Source: Boswellia sacra (Eukaryota > Streptophyta > Magnoliopsida > Sapindales > Burseraceae). From it: 64,000 nt of DNA. The DNA lies in assembly GCA_013180625.2 (NCBI GenBank), contig SNVD02009060.1, positions 1 to 64,000 of the forward strand. Direction: 5' to 3'. A program made the translations under genes and the position numbers. The notes beneath the pieces are model-generated. The model made no database searches and was not told the DNA's origin. It saw nothing but the letters and a program-made list of their open reading frames with translations. Position 1 is the first letter of the stretch; each line of letters opens with the position of its first letter. Positions 44,277-58,081 of this stretch are shown piece after piece.

Positions 44277-47200
44277 CTATGTTTGCTTGGCCTGCAATAA
44301 GAATATCACCAGTGGTCTTATGAGATAATTGAAGATATTCTTACCGTGGTGAAAAAAATAAATAAATAACCAACAAAACAAAACAAAAAAAAAAAAAGAA
44401 AACCAGAAAAAACAATCCCCATCCAGCACACACTTTCATGAAAAAATTTAAATGGTGCTTTTTGTTTTACTTTTAACAAAGATTTTGGAACCAAAATCGA
44501 GATATAAAACTACTCAAGTGAGGAACATACCTTTTTTAAATATTTCTTGTGGAGCTTCATTGCTCCACTACAAGCTTTTTTGGCATCTAAATTTCCAGTA
44601 ATGTCATTCAATATCTGAAAAGATAAAAAAAGATAAACATTGTAAACAAAGAAAAATTAATGACTAAGAAGTAAGGCAGGCGAAAGGCATGCAGGCAAGA
44701 AAATTTTCAAGAGATTTCAAACCCAGTAAGGAGACCTGGAGAAATTTTACTATTAGACTAATGCTACATTTAACACTATCCCAACTTCCTATCCCAAGAA
44801 TGGCATAGTTGTCACATATGATACTATCCCATCATTATAGTGGTATCAATTATCCCATCACTTGGTAACAAGGTTAAGTGTAGCATTATTGTATTATTGT
44901 TGTAACAACAATGTATAATCCATAATTTTGCATGGTCTTTCTTTCCTGCAGCCTTTGAACCATAAATTATCACCAATATAAGACAATGACCATGGAGATC
45001 AACAGAACTCCAAAATGGTCATTGCCCCCTAGCTGAGGTACAAAGGATCAGAGTTTTGCTCACTATAATGGTAGAAAAGGGGAATGAAAACACATATCCT
45101 CAAACACGTAGACAAAGACAGTCCAGATCACATGTGATTAAGATTGATGGAAAAATGAATCAGTAAAAGCCTTTTAGGGAAAATGCTGCAACTTCAGCGT
45201 CACCTAATGGCATTTTTCAGGCAAATTTTGCAGCTAAGGAAAACTAACAATTGAAAGTTTCCAGAGATGGGAAGTTACTAACTCATCAATCTGACCTTGA
45301 CAACATCGTCCAGGCCACGAGCTTCTTGCAGTAGCTTTGAGCTCTTATCCTTCAAGACACTGGCAACAAGGAACACGGAAATGGGAAGGGGAGCGTCTGA
45401 ACTCTTTCCTCCATTTTTCATATTCTCTCTCTCAAACTTTCCACACTGACGAATTGATTTTCCTTTTGCTTTAGATCCCTCAGCTTTATTACTAGATGAT
45501 TCAGCTTCTTCATATAAAGAGAACAGGTCGGGATCATATTCTAGGGCCCACATCATCTGTTAAAAAATTTAAACCACCACAAAATAAAACACAAACATGA
45601 CAAAGAAATTCCATCTTCAGCGTGCAGGAAGATAAAAATATAGATACACAAATCAAACTTAGTACATATTAGTTAATATTACACAACAAATGTGCACGTA
45701 GAACATGACAAAGTATTCCCAAAAAAAAAAAAAAAAAAGACATAGTACCTCCATATTTTCAAACTTATCTACGGAATTGAATAAAAACAAATTAAAATAA
45801 ATAAATAAAAAAACACACACACTAGATATGTGGAAATCTTCTATCAAGCTCTCTACAGATCCTCATCCATATACAATGATTGAAGCCATATTAATAGAAT
45901 GATTGAAGCCATATTAAATGTTGGGATGGTAGCACATGGGAATCATACTGACTCGTTTTTCTTCAGCCATATAAAGTTCATTAGATCTTAGCATTATCCA
46001 TTATATCCCCTTTACACACTTAAGAAAATATAAATATATTTAGTACAATGCCTGAAAGGCCTATGGTTTCGTTTCTTTGAGTAGGATTTTGCTAAATGGC
46101 TCTTCCTAGAATCCAAAGGAAGTTGAGAAAATTAGGGTGTGCTTTCCTACGGTGGATCGAGATGCAAACATGTTGCTTGCAATAAGTCTCAACACTCAAA
46201 TGGATGGTCTTGGAACAATTTGTTTCAGTTGAAATGACTAAACTATCCCAATAAATTATAGAAATCAATAAATAGATAGTTTGCAAAGTTTAGATTCATG
46301 GTCATATGCTTATGATCATCCAGTGAGGTGAATCTTATTAAAACTCAGATTTATTAAATTTATGTTGCACTGAACCAATGTATATGCTATCCTTTCTAAA
46401 TAAGATAACCCAAAAGCCTTCTGAATTGCATCTTAAACTGATTATTTAGACATGAGAAGCAGGATCATGTACTGCTCCAAGAAGATTTTGATGCTCTACA
46501 GTGACACGCAAATTGATGCAGCAAAAAACTCAATAACATAACCAAGTCTTCCTTCAGGAAATGGTAAACTGAAGTTATATAGAACAGTTATATGCCAAAT
46601 TGAAAAACTTGGACTGTGCTAAGTAATATAATATTGACTAGAACATGCATGTAATGATCCTATAACAACTTATTTAAAAACTTGTTGAGAAACTTTTTTT
46701 TTTTAAAATAAGGCACAAAAATTTTATTAAAATAACTTTGAAAACAAAGAGAATATTTTTATTAAAAATAGTTGTTGAGCACCTTATAATCTAGAATTTA
46801 CTAAACATTTTATCAAAATGTTTATTGACTTAAAATTTCCGAAGAAAATTAGTACACAGGGAATCCAGAAAGCACCTGAACATACTTTTTCGATTACCCA
46901 AGTTGAAATATAAAAAATAATGTCAGAGAAATTAAACCATACCTCCCAGAGATATAATGAGTCACAAAATGAGAATTCTCGGCGGAACAACACCATAAGC
47001 ATTCGAAAAGCAAATAGATAGTCGCCTCCACCTAGTGTCTCTGTATTTTACAATCAGAAAACAGAATTTCTAGTTACTTTACTTCCGGAAGCATTAAATT
47101 GAGAGATGCAAGAGAAACAATGCAATGTCAAAAGAAATAACTTCAACCAATATGATATCCTATAATGTAATTATTATCTACAAAAGATTTAAAAAACATT

Positions 47201-50200
47201 CAATGTTTCTGATAGAACAGAACTGTATTTACACCAGTTCGACAATGAAAATTAAAACACTAGTTGGTTTGACATAAAAGGAGGTAAGTGGCTGCCTTTT
47301 TCTTTCAGTCTTCTTGTCCAGTTCATTGATTTAAAAATATATGCAGGATCTGACCTTTTTTTGCACCGTGGGAAATGTAGTTCCCTTTCTTTTGTGTTTA
47401 ACGACATAAAAAATGAATAAAACCCACTTTTAATACTTTGATATCATGAGGAAGTTAGGACTGTAATAGACTTGAATTCGGATACCACAAAAAAGAATTT
47501 GGTTTTCTTTCAAAGTTAAGAAACCAGAAATCTTAAAAGCCTTTGACAACATCCATCACACTGTCTTTATTACTCAAGTGAAATACTTCACCAAAGCAAG
47601 TCATTGAAAATCCATCAAAAAATTTGTTACCTCTGTCTTTCTAGCTTCCAGAGGTATGGTGTTATCTTTAGGCTTTTGTGCACCGGCCATATGTCATAGA
47701 ACTCAAAAAATTCACCACCTCACATCATTATCATCATCCCATTTCAATAAAAAGCAAAGGTTTGTGAATTAAAGCCAATAAGTATGCACTGGCTTACACT
47801 GACAGATATTAGATTGAATAGAACAGTGCTTAAAGTAGGTAACCACCTAAATACATGCAAAACATATATCATAGAAAGTACCTAAGTGCTGATGAAGTTT
47901 TGGATCAATAACTTGAGTAATTGAAGCCAAGTTACTAAGTTGTGACTCCACACCAACAGAGCTCTCAGTGCATCTGAAGTTTCCTCGCTTCAAAGTTTCA
48001 AATAAGATGTATTCTTAGAGAAGGGAGAAAAAAAAAGTACAAACAAGACTTCTAATATTAAGTATAAAAAAAATATGTACCAATCGGCGCATCAAACGTT
48101 CAAAGCACCAAAATGCATCAGCTTCATCGTTGAGAAGGATTATCATGGGTGAACAAAGATCACTCATTCCTATTCAGAATTTTCACAAAGTTCAACTGAA
48201 AGTTTGCACTTCATTGCAAATGATAGAGATACAAATTTTATCGTTACATATTGCTATTCAGCAATGTATCGACACAGTCATGCGCATATTAGAAAGTATT
48301 GGACACAGATGATTAGAATAGCCTTCCTACCATATCTATCTTGTCTGTATATTGCACAAAAAAATCTATTCAAAATTTAAAACTTTTGAATGTAAGATCT
48401 GTCTATGAAGTCAAGAAATTTATACATTTCATTCAGTGAGGCCAAAATAATAAAGGAATGTTTGTTTAATTACACACCTTGACAATACCCAACATCTGTG
48501 TCAAACCAGGCATAAACAGCCAGAATATCCCAAAGTTTTGACAAGTTTTTTTGCTTCTCATAAAATACCAATGTCCTGTCAGTGCGAACCACATCAAGGC
48601 CTAGCATAAACAGAGTCCAAATAGAAAGGGTCACTTATCATAACCACAAGTTGAAGGAAAAAGAAAAAAAAAAAAAAGAAAAAAAGAAAAACGGAATATT
48701 AGTTAAACAATTCAGTATATACTTTTGATGATTGACATTAAGAACCGAATCTCCTTCTATAGAAGAGAAGAAAAATTAGCCCATTGCAATTTAGAAAAGC
48801 AAGTTAAACTTATTACCCATTTTACATGTAAAAATTATTTAAAACCTAAGGATGTAAACCAGGCAACCAATCACCATGCTGGACTAACATATGAAGATCA
48901 CATTCAACTTGAAATCATGAAATTGTGATCTTCATATCATAAACAAAATCAATTAAATGTGAAAATGCAAAACAGTGTATTGAGATGAAGAGTTAATTCA
49001 CCAAAATAAATGTGACTAAGCATCTGTAATTAATATGTACTACCAACCTATTTGATGTAGTGTCAGCATCCACTGGATAATTTTTTTGTCCAAAGGACCA
49101 CGGCTGGTAATCTCCTTCACAATTTGTGAGCTACTGGAATCATTCATACCTGAAGTATCCATGGCATTAACATATACATATTGCCAGCTTCATTTTAGCC
49201 ACTATCTTTAGAATGTAAGATCAATTCCTTGCCTGAATTTACTTCTTGAAGTACTAAAGGGTCTTGAATGGGCTGACCATCTTCAGTGATAACAGGTGCT
49301 GTGATAAATTTGCCACTTCCAACAACTGAAAACATTTCCTGACACTCATCCTTCCACTGTCTGTATTGCAACCTGAAGGTGTAGAAAAAGAAACAACATT
49401 TAGCAAAAGCAGAGATTTTAGTCATTAAGCTCCAAAAAGGTTGTTTATACTGACAAATTATAAAAATGAGGGTATAAATTAGAACAACATTTCACCATTC
49501 TAAACTGAAGTATATGACAACATTTATATATCATACTAACTTCTCATATCATTTTAACTAAATTAAAGCAACAAACAACGGACTACCTTCGGCGTTGCCG
49601 TATCTGCTCCCGTTCATCAAACGTACTCTTAGGATCATAACAACCAAGTAGAAATTCCCAAACTTCTCCTCTAATTGACGGATGAACCCCCTAAGGAGAC
49701 GAAATACGAAACAATGTTATCACATTCATAAAGAAGGCAAGTAGTGCAAGAAAGCAAAGTAAGATACTGAAATTGAAGGAAGAAAATGGTAAATTATGTG
49801 GTATGTTTGCAAATGGATGTAATTCTTCAAATACCAAAATAGATAATAAGAGGGTCAAAGAAACCAAAAATTGATTGTTGTGACCGTGCTATAAACTGGC
49901 CCAAAGGTTACGTAGATTAGCATTCCTTCCATCTAATTATAGAAATGAGAATTGTAAATTTCATTACCAAAGAAATAACAAGCTTAGCACTTCACTTCCA
50001 ACACAAATTATGTGTATGTGCATGCAAGCTAGAATACACGAAGAATATGAATAGTTAGTTACATAAAAGATATCAACTGTTTAGCTGCAATGGATAAAGG
50101 GTGGTGAAAACATCCAAGAATCAATAGAGTAATGTCAATGATACAGTTAATATAACCTGTAAGATCTTCAAATAGCAGTTCCATTTGGAAAATACAGGCA

Positions 50201-51462
50201 GCCAATGATTTGAAGCATCGATATAATCAAAGAAAAACAAAACAAAGAGTAACTTTACTATTGTGTTTTGAGTTGAAGAAGGAAAAGACTGTACAGAAAG
50301 AATAAAATTGGCATCATGATATTGAAATCTTATTGCGATTATGTTACCAAGTCACACCTGAATTTCAGAACTTCACCAAATCCATGCCTCACTGAGCTAC
50401 CTCAGGCTGATTCTTACTTATTAATATTTACTAAATCAGGTGAAACTAATCAAATAAAGTAATGCAGAGCAGAAGCGGTCAATATGCTAATAGGAGTAAC
50501 ACAAGTACTATTAAAGTTATCGTACTATCCACTATCAAAACAAAAAAAGGTGTAGAATTCTTCAAGTCAACTTTTAGACTTGATATATGATTACAGATAC
50601 ATAATACTACATCTTTTAAACCACGAATGTGAACTTACCCCACGTTGGATTCGACTTAAAGTCTTGCCTATATCCAAGAATCCTTCTGAAGTGAATGCAG
50701 CCTGCCATTTCCTCACACTTAGAGTTTTACCAGGCTGCATGAGCAAATAACCACAGAAATTCAGAAACAGAGACAGGAAACAATATGGTTAAGGATTTTC
50801 ACATCCAAACTCACATCAATACACCCAAACAGGGGTGAGCCACAGAGAATTCTTATACCTAATAACACATTACAGTAGCAAACAACATGCTTTTTCTGAT
50901 TTCCAGCTCCATAATTTTGGATCAGATATGAAATTGCTGATGACTTGGAATTCCTAAAAATCCACTATAAATGACCTAAGTTCATTATCTTACAAAGTCA
51001 CCTGCATTCTGTTAGATGGTTGCCAAATACAAGCATTCAAAACGTTCCCTTTCATTCACAATCCTTTATAGTTATGAAAGTCATAATTTACAAGCTAATG
51101 ACACTCAATTCTGCTAAAGTTTCGCAGCTCCCAAAACTTGCTATGCATAAGGCGTGCACAAAACCTCAAGAAAAAAGCAGACATATGTTAAAACAAAATC
51201 CAAATTACATTAACATACAAACTGTGTCACATTTCAATCAACTCATTAAAAGAATGCAGCTCAAAAACAAATAAATCAATCAATCAATCCAAAAAAGAAA
51301 AAAAGACATAAATCGAACACGTTAAACAACATAATGATCAAAAAACAAATTGCCATAAGAAAAAGCACAAACCTTGATTTTGAATCTGGTTTTGGGCACA
51401 TCAGTGCACTCAGGGCGCACCTCATAGTAAGAATCAGCAGGTTCTGCAAACGCCCCCCACAT
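44277..51462 (-). CDS. TBC-domain Rab GTPase-activating protein (GYP7/TBC1D15-like)
   Basis: A 12-exon gene encoding 445 residues that should speed GTP hydrolysis by Rab GTPases in membrane traffic. Exons (minus): 51462-51373, 50734-50639, 49690-49587, 49372-49203, 49149-49048, 48600-48478, 48169-48081, 47987-47882, 47040-46943, 45556-45296, 44614-44531, 44291-44277. All junctions are GT-AG and keep frame; the end of exon 4 (A|GTGGCT) is the least certain. The start MWGAFAEPADSYYEVRPE is the usual plant start. The TBC domain spans about residues 60-350: GVHPSIRGEVWEFLLGCYDP, the arginine-finger segment IGLDVVRTDR, the glutamine-finger motif VGYCQGMSDL, FWCFERLMRRLRGNF and FRREFSFCDSLYLWE. The Ser/Lys-rich tail ends in AKQT. 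Nothing is broken. Which Rab it acts on cannot be told from sequence. Confidence 0.94.
44759..44889. mobile_element. Small MITE in an intron of the TBC gene
   Basis: 131 bp with inverted ends: taatgctacatttaac at the left and the complement of gttaagtgtagcatta at the right. Internal actatccca repeats. The TA at both ends may be the target duplication (Stowaway/Mariner type). It lies between the last long exon and exon 11. Confidence 0.65.
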
Positions 51463-51631
51463 TTTTGAACCAAAAGAAAATAATGATTTCCAAATTCAAA
51501 ACCAGCACCTTCGAACCAGAGACGCCCCCCTCACCAGAAGGTGGATCAAAGGATGTTTTCAGATACCCTTTCGAGAGAACAGATAAAAAGTGGGTAGAAA
51601 CTGGGGGGCCCGGATGAGGTGCCGGCTGCAA
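51434..51631 (-). other. Possible upstream ORF overlapping the TBC start codon
   Basis: A 65-codon frame with its own ATG at 51631 runs past the main ATG (51462) in a different frame. If the transcript starts upstream of 51631 without splicing, this frame would reduce translation of the TBC protein. The transcript start is unknown; the CT-rich stretch at 51903-51935 could be near it. Confidence 0.35.
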
Positions 51632-53032
51632 AAGAATAAATAAATATATTTATATAAAAAAGAAAAAAAAATTATTCTAAGCTAAAGAAACAAAAAAAAG
51701 AAAGAAAGCGGTTTAATTATATATTCTTAGTGTTGTTATTGTTTTGTGTAAGATGAGCTGTAGTTGTTGCTGTTAATGGTGACGATGATTAATGGCGAAG
51801 GGGTGGGTGAGTATGTAATGTGGATGTCAAAGCTGTGAGATGGAAACCATCTCACGACAAGACCTGAAGCCGGTCAATGCGTTATTTTAACGCTGTTTCA
51901 TCTTCTCTTTCTCTCTGTCTGTGTCTCTGTTTCTATATCTATAATTTTTTTTCTTTGGTCTTTTTATTGTATTTATAATTTTTTTATTTTTTAATTTTAA
52001 ATATCAATGTATTAATTTCTTATAAATATTTATTATTAAAATAATTTTGATGAATTTTTAAATTGTTTATTTGGCGACAAGGGTGGTTAAATTAAATTTA
52101 TTTTATCTGTGTTTTGTACTATTTTTGATGGGTAATTTTAACTGCTTTTTTTTTTTTTTTTTGGTCGAATGTCCATTGATAGAAAGAGAGCGAGAAGAGC
52201 GCGTGATCAGTGGACTTGGTTTTAAACTTTCTATTTTTCATGGGATGCATGGGTAGAGGATTGGTTAAATACTGGATAGGAAAAAAAGAGTAAACGTTTC
52301 ATTCGCTTCTGGTGGTGCGTGGAGGAAACGCTCCTTCCTTACTGGTGGCCCCTTAGGTTAGAGGGGCGTGCCCGCCAGTGGTATTTCAATTGGATTTGGA
52401 TGAAATGTTAAATGTGAGTTAGAGCTCAACTTGTTGGTTGACTTTGACCACTTGACCCAACCCGCTCTTATGAATTGGTCCAAATTCGACTCTTTTGTTA
52501 ACAAAGTTTTTGGCTCTTCCAATTCACTCAGCCTTGTCCAATGCCTGCTTTCCCTTAATGTTTAATTTTAATTAAGTTGTATAATTTCAAGCATTAGATC
52601 TTTTTATTTTTTGAATGACAATTTGACTTAGCATATCTCCTACTCGTCATACAATTATATAAAGAGGCATATGTTACATATATATTTCTTTACTTATAAC
52701 CAATTCTAAAGCCTAAATTATTTTTGTTATTATTTTTAATTAATACTACTTTTACCAAGAAAACTAAACATTCGAGGTCACCACCACTCATTCTGTAATT
52801 TGTAGTCTTTACAGTAGGCAAGAAGGGAAGAATCTTATCAAAACCAAATAATGTAGTTATTTAATTCGTCGTCTCACATTAGTGGGAGCTTTTATTTCTT
52901 TTAATTAATCATTTGGTTGTTTAATTTTGGTAACTTGTTTGTTGAGGGTCCATTAATTATTAGCGTGACGAGGAGGTGATATATATGGGTTCTAGTGGCA
53001 GAGAAATATGAGATTTGATATAGATAATGAGT
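51632..53032. other. Promoter side of the TBC gene and intergenic DNA
   Basis: A CT-rich stretch at about 51900-51935 and AT-rich spacer. No other gene is seen. Confidence 0.5.
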
Positions 53033-53037
53033 ATTAG

Positions 53038-55032
53038 TGTAACGCCCCAAAACCGAAACACAAATATTGCTAATACGTTAGAAAATTACTAACAATAAAT
53101 CTCTAGAACAAAAGAACTTCAATAATGTTTCTTATTAAGAAAAGTAACAATAACAAACAATATAAAGAGACATCTAGTTAATATCTCTCTAATCAGTATA
53201 AAGTCTAATAATTTAAAGATTCAAACACAAGTATAGTAAAAAGGTCTTCTTATTGTATAATTCCAAAATGAAATAAAACTTTGAATTCAACCAGCAAGCC
53301 CAACTACTAACTTCCAAGACTATTCTGCAAAATATTAGAGACGACTCAACTCGGTAAGTAAAATTATACACAACCATTTAGTATCTTAAAACAATTATAA
53401 AAATATCATATAATTCATAATTTAATACTTCAATTCCAGAATCATATCTTAATAAAAATAGAGTCATAAGCAATTGTAAAATTTAAGATCAAAGAAATCA
53501 TTCAATATCATTGAAGATCAGAAAACATTCATCGACTCATGTCACATAGTATCACTCATAATCCCGGTGATCTGGTCAGAATTCAGACAATAATATCACC
53601 TGTAATCCCAGTGACCCGGCCAGAAAGTCGTGTGTACATTAATATCATAGCTGGGTTCAGAAATTCAGATTTCATAATAGTATTCAGATACTATGATAAT
53701 GAGTCAAAGCATTTCAAAACCATGGCAAATAACACAATACTCAAATTACGTATTCTAATGACTTTTTGTAAATAATAATAAGGTCATCAAAATATCAAAG
53801 CTTCTAAAATGTCAACGAAACATTTAACATATATTCTAAATTTTTGTAAAAAAATAATTTGTTGAAAGTTCCTTTCAGTAAAACGTTTTTTAACATAAAA
53901 ACGGTTTTTGAGAATCAATTTAAAAGCTTTGCTAAAACTCTAATTCCATAAATTTATATTCTAAAACAGAAAATAATTCATATAATATCACATAAAAATA
54001 TTTTCTAACATATCAAGATATTCATTAAGAATACGTTACACTTTAATCACAGTATATGTATGATATTACTTACTTTTGTCGATCTAAAATGAGAAATATC
54101 CTAACTCCTACTCATCCAACGATTGTTCTAAGATATAACCAAAAAATATTTTGATAAAGTCATAAACTCAACACCTAAAATGTGCTACAAAATTCCTTTA
54201 AAATTTCTTAAACAAACCGTTTTGTCTAAGTCTCATTCCCTAAACAGAGGTGATTCCAGAAATTTTAGAAATATATATCTTAATCCTATTAATTTAGGAT
54301 TTTGCAGAGGCAAATTAGACACATAGATTATTCAACAAAAAATTTTTCAAAGCAATTTACGATCAGAAACTATTTTTTAAATATTTTCGTTCCAGTAAAC
54401 TCTGTCCAGAATTTCCAGATTAAGACGTTTCAAATTCAAAATTTTATAACAATTATTCTACATGTTTAAAAATCCTGAAAATTTACAAAAACATATATAT
54501 CATCTTGAAAAAGCAGCATATAAAATTTGAAAATTTTTGACTCCTCTAGCATATGAAAAAAAAATTCTGAAATTTGTAACATCTAGAATCTACAGTATTT
54601 TCCAGGATTTCAATAGAAAGTTCAAAAATTCGTGATAAATTGAAATGTTAACCTTTTTTGTGAAATAAAATTCTCTCATATTTTTGTCTACAAAAACATA
54701 GAAAAAGAGCAAATTGAAATTCTATTTTTAAGACTCTTAATAAATTCGAAAATCTTGAACTGTTCCTTTAACCTCTATAGAAATCCTAGTGCAGATCTAG
54801 GCAACAATAATTTCTAGTAAATAATCATTATATCAAACTAAGGGGAATACGATCTTATCTTAAATTCTCTAAGTTTCAAAGCCTCTACCTAGCTTTCACG
54901 TTTAAAACCCTAATTGTAATGTTATAATGTTGCTTATATACTAGACGAGGCAAATATATTTGAAAAGAGATAAAACTTAACTACTATTTATCTCTTCCAA
55001 TTTAAATTAAAAAAAAAATTATGATTCTTACA
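53038..55032 (-). mobile_element. Solo LTR with perfect 5-bp target duplication
   Basis: 1995 bp with inverted ends TGTAA...TTACA, flanked by attag at 53033-53037 and 55033-55037. On the minus strand it runs tgtaagaatcat to gggcgttaca, the ending common in gypsy chromovirus LTRs. A TATA-like box (tatataagca, about 54931-54941) lies near its start. Two diverged copies of a tcactcataatcccggtga-type unit sit at 53551-53630. No internal region is present, so it was formed by LTR-LTR recombination. It does not resemble the other LTRs here closely. Confidence 0.88.
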
Positions 55033-55037
55033 ATTAG

Positions 55038-56509
55038 AATTTGAAATTGAACAAAAACCTTTTCTTGAGTCATGGGATTTAGCTCCACTGAGAAAGCTAA
55101 TAGTTTTTTAGTGGTAATTAAGTGGTGAAATTATAAGAGTTATAGATAAAGTATTCATGTAGATTTATATGTTCACTTTAAGCATAGCTTTAAATCATCC
55201 CAAAAGTATGTCTTCAAAGTTGCCATTATATGGGGGGTGTGTGTGTGTGTGTGTATAAACAGATTGGATGATTACATGTATTATTGAAGTAGCAACAAAG
55301 ATTTATTATTTGTGAGGAGATAGACTTTAATAGCTTAGATTATTTTACTATGGCAAAATTATGAATATCAGTTTTTTAGTTTTATTTGTTAAGCTAATTT
55401 TTCCAAGCAAACAAATAATTATAAGAATATTTAGATACTAATCTAAACTGTAGCATATCACATTATTTTAGAATGAGAGATGAAAACTAATTAAATATCT
55501 TGCGATTATAATGTAATAAAAACATTATGCTCACATAGACGGACTGAAAAAAATGTCGATATGACATAATATCGAGTGTCGTCAAAGATTTTAACCTCAT
55601 TATAGAATATCGATTGATTGGTACTATAGACCGTGTGGAATGAGAGATGAAGACTAGTTAAATGCCCATTGAATTTCTAGTTAGATGTCAAGACAAGTTT
55701 TAGATTAATGATGTTTTATGTGTAAAGTCTAGACGCAAATTGGTAAGGGTGAAGGATCCGTGAATGAAGTCAAAACATATGGTATCTTGACTGTGGGCTG
55801 AAGTGTTTCATAAAATATTTATATATACATTTAAAAATGATGTTATGATATATCAAAAATCTTTTTGGAAATATGAGGTGTAGATTTTTTAATTGTGAAG
55901 AAAGAGAAGAGTTCAAAAATATAGAAACTATTATAATGCGGTGTAACAAAACATTATGATCACGTACATGACTCTAGCAACAGGTCTATTGGATATAGAA
56001 CAAGATATCGAATGCAATAAGATTTTACCCTCACCCATGGCATAGAGTACCAATTAGTTATCAATTGATTTTGTGCTATAGACCGTGTGGAAGAAGAAGT
56101 AAAAGGGGATATGACGGTGATGTTTATAAAATGATATTGTTATTTTAACCCATGTTACAAGACATGAATATTCTTGACAGGTATGAAGCAAAGTATAAAT
56201 CCACAGCCCAAGCAACATGAAAGATTCAAAAGAGGAGAACATGGCAGACTTGTTAAGCTTGCAAGTGCACATATGCTTTGCACTCCATACAAGCTAACAA
56301 ATTAATTCAAAAGGAGGTGAGAATAATCTAAAGACAGCAAAAGCTTCTCTGCCACAGCTTGTAAAGTTCTTGCCTACAAAAACCCATCCCCATGCACCAT
56401 TCCCTTCACCCAAACTTTAGACTTAGCAGAAACAATTAAGAAATTGGTCCATCTTTTAGCAGCTAGCTAGCTAGCAAGTCAGAGGACTACACCCATTTGT
56501 TCTTTTGCC
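55038..56509. other. Intergenic DNA upstream of the phytocyanin gene
   Basis: AT-rich, with a (GT)n microsatellite at about 55239-55252. The phrase tatagaccgtgtggaa occurs at about 55625 and 56075 in a repeated context (catagagtaccaatt / tatagaatatcgatt), so an older duplication of roughly 450 bp is likely. No gene is seen. Confidence 0.5.
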
Positions 56510-57463
56510 ATGGCTAACACCAATTTGATGATGAGATTGGATTATGATCACAAGAAATGCACAGCATATCATGCATTGGGACTCTTTTGTCTCATGCTCT
56601 TTATGCAAATGAGTGGTGCAAGGGAGTTCCAAGTTGGAGGTTTAAAGGGTAGCTGGACTGCTCCTACTGCTAACTCTACTCTCAACTACAATCAATGGGC
56701 CGAGAAGAACCGATTTCAAATTGGAGACTCCATAGGTAATTAAGTTGATAAATTATTTACTAGTACGTTCTCATTTGTTTTAAAATGAGTCAAAGTCTCC
56801 AGGAAAAATTAGTATTTCTTTTATTCTATACTCCACTGATCAGTTTGATGAGTATTCAATCATATCCTCGTCCTGAAGCTTATCTTCTAATATGGTTTAT
56901 CATTCCAGAAACAACAGACTAGTTCATATTAGTTACTGCCCGGAACTTCGTACTCGTATACATGTCTTGCTGTATTTTGATTTAAGTTTGGTCTCAAAAT
57001 TCCACAAACGGTTTCTGCAGTTTTCAACTACCCTGCAGACCAAGACTCGGTGCTTTATGTAGCCAAGGATGCGTACGACAACTGCAGCACGGACAATCCT
57101 ATAGCAAAATTCAGCGATGGCCACACTGTCTTCATTTTCAATCAGTCGGGGCCTCACTACTTCATCAGTGGCAACAAAGACAACTGTCTCAAGAATGAAA
57201 AGCTAGTGGTGGTTGTCTTGGCAGATAGAAGCAACCGCTCCTCAAACTCAACTGACCAAACCAGCCCACCACCTTCAGAAGTTATGCCGTTCACACCAGC
57301 TCCAGCCCCTGCCGGTGAGTATTCTCCGCCAGCAGGAGTTGTGGAGATAAACCCAACTCCAGCTCCTCAGTCTCCACCAAGTGCAGCTTCTTCCACCTTC
57401 GTTAGTATTCTCAACTCCATTGGAGTATCTGCCGCTGCTTCATGCCTTTTTCTAGCATTCTAA
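56510..57463 (+). CDS. Early nodulin-like protein (phytocyanin domain, GPI-anchored AGP-like tail)
   Basis: Two exons, 56510-56735 and 57021-57463, joined by a phase-1 GT-AG intron, encode 222 residues. The start lies in a good context (gccATGgct). The hydrophobic signal segment (ALGLFCLMLFMQMSGA) should direct it to the secretory pathway. The mature protein begins REFQVGG. The plastocyanin-like domain has LNYNQWAEKNRFQIGDSIVF, the Cys pair in YDNCSTDNPI and GNKDNCLKNEK, and the SGPHYFISG motif. The first copper-ligand His of true cupredoxins is Asn here (EKNRF), as usual in early nodulin-like proteins, so copper is probably not bound. A Pro/Ala/Ser-rich arabinogalactan-type stretch precedes a hydrophobic C-terminal GPI signal. 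Likely at the outer face of the plasma membrane. Its physiological role cannot be told from sequence. Confidence 0.94.
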
Positions 57464-58081
57464 GTTAAAACATTAACATTATTGTTTGCTTGCGTGCATG
57501 CATGGTATGTCTGGATTCTATATATATGCATTAATGGTTCTCAATTGTTTTGGCCTCTTGATTTCTTCATGATTTTTCCGAATAAACGGACAGTTTGCAT
57601 ACTCATTGGTGTGTGATTGTTAATTACTTCCCCATGGAAGAAGACTAGTGTACATGTGACAAAATAAATGGATTCTATACCATGTGCATAGTTAATTCAT
57701 AAAAGATTTTCTTGTTGCTCTCTTTTTTATTTTTCATTTTTCTCATACAAAAGTGAAATGACAAAAAGAGCATCTCTGTAATCATATATAAGCCAACATA
57801 ACCAGAAAATTGTACATCCTCGACCTATTATAATATATTGTACATTATGTTGAAATCTTTTTTCCACAAAGAGAAAATATTACAAGAAATGAAGAGATAA
57901 TATTCCTAAAACATCATTTCGTCTATAAGCAAATGAAACGAGAAATGAACTGAATGTTCTCCAGCTTCAATGCATATCTGAATATGGGTACATTGCAATT
58001 GCTCTCACAAGACAATCCTCGGCGGTATCTGAGTATAGAGGAATTAGGAGTCTTTACAAAGTAACACATTTCACTTTTCTA
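57464..58081. other. Convergent 3' ends of the phytocyanin and PDIL5-4 genes
   Basis: The two genes face each other. The 618 bp between their stop codons hold both 3' UTRs. An aataaa-like signal lies at about 57662 (caaaataaatgg). Confidence 0.5.

Noticed and set aside
44076..44323. Two overlapping plus-strand frames of about 70 codons
   Set aside because: They overlap the terminal exon and 3' UTR of the minus-strand TBC gene and show no family features.
56933..57157. 74-codon minus-strand frame over exon 2 of the phytocyanin gene
   Set aside because: Antisense shadow of a well-supported exon.
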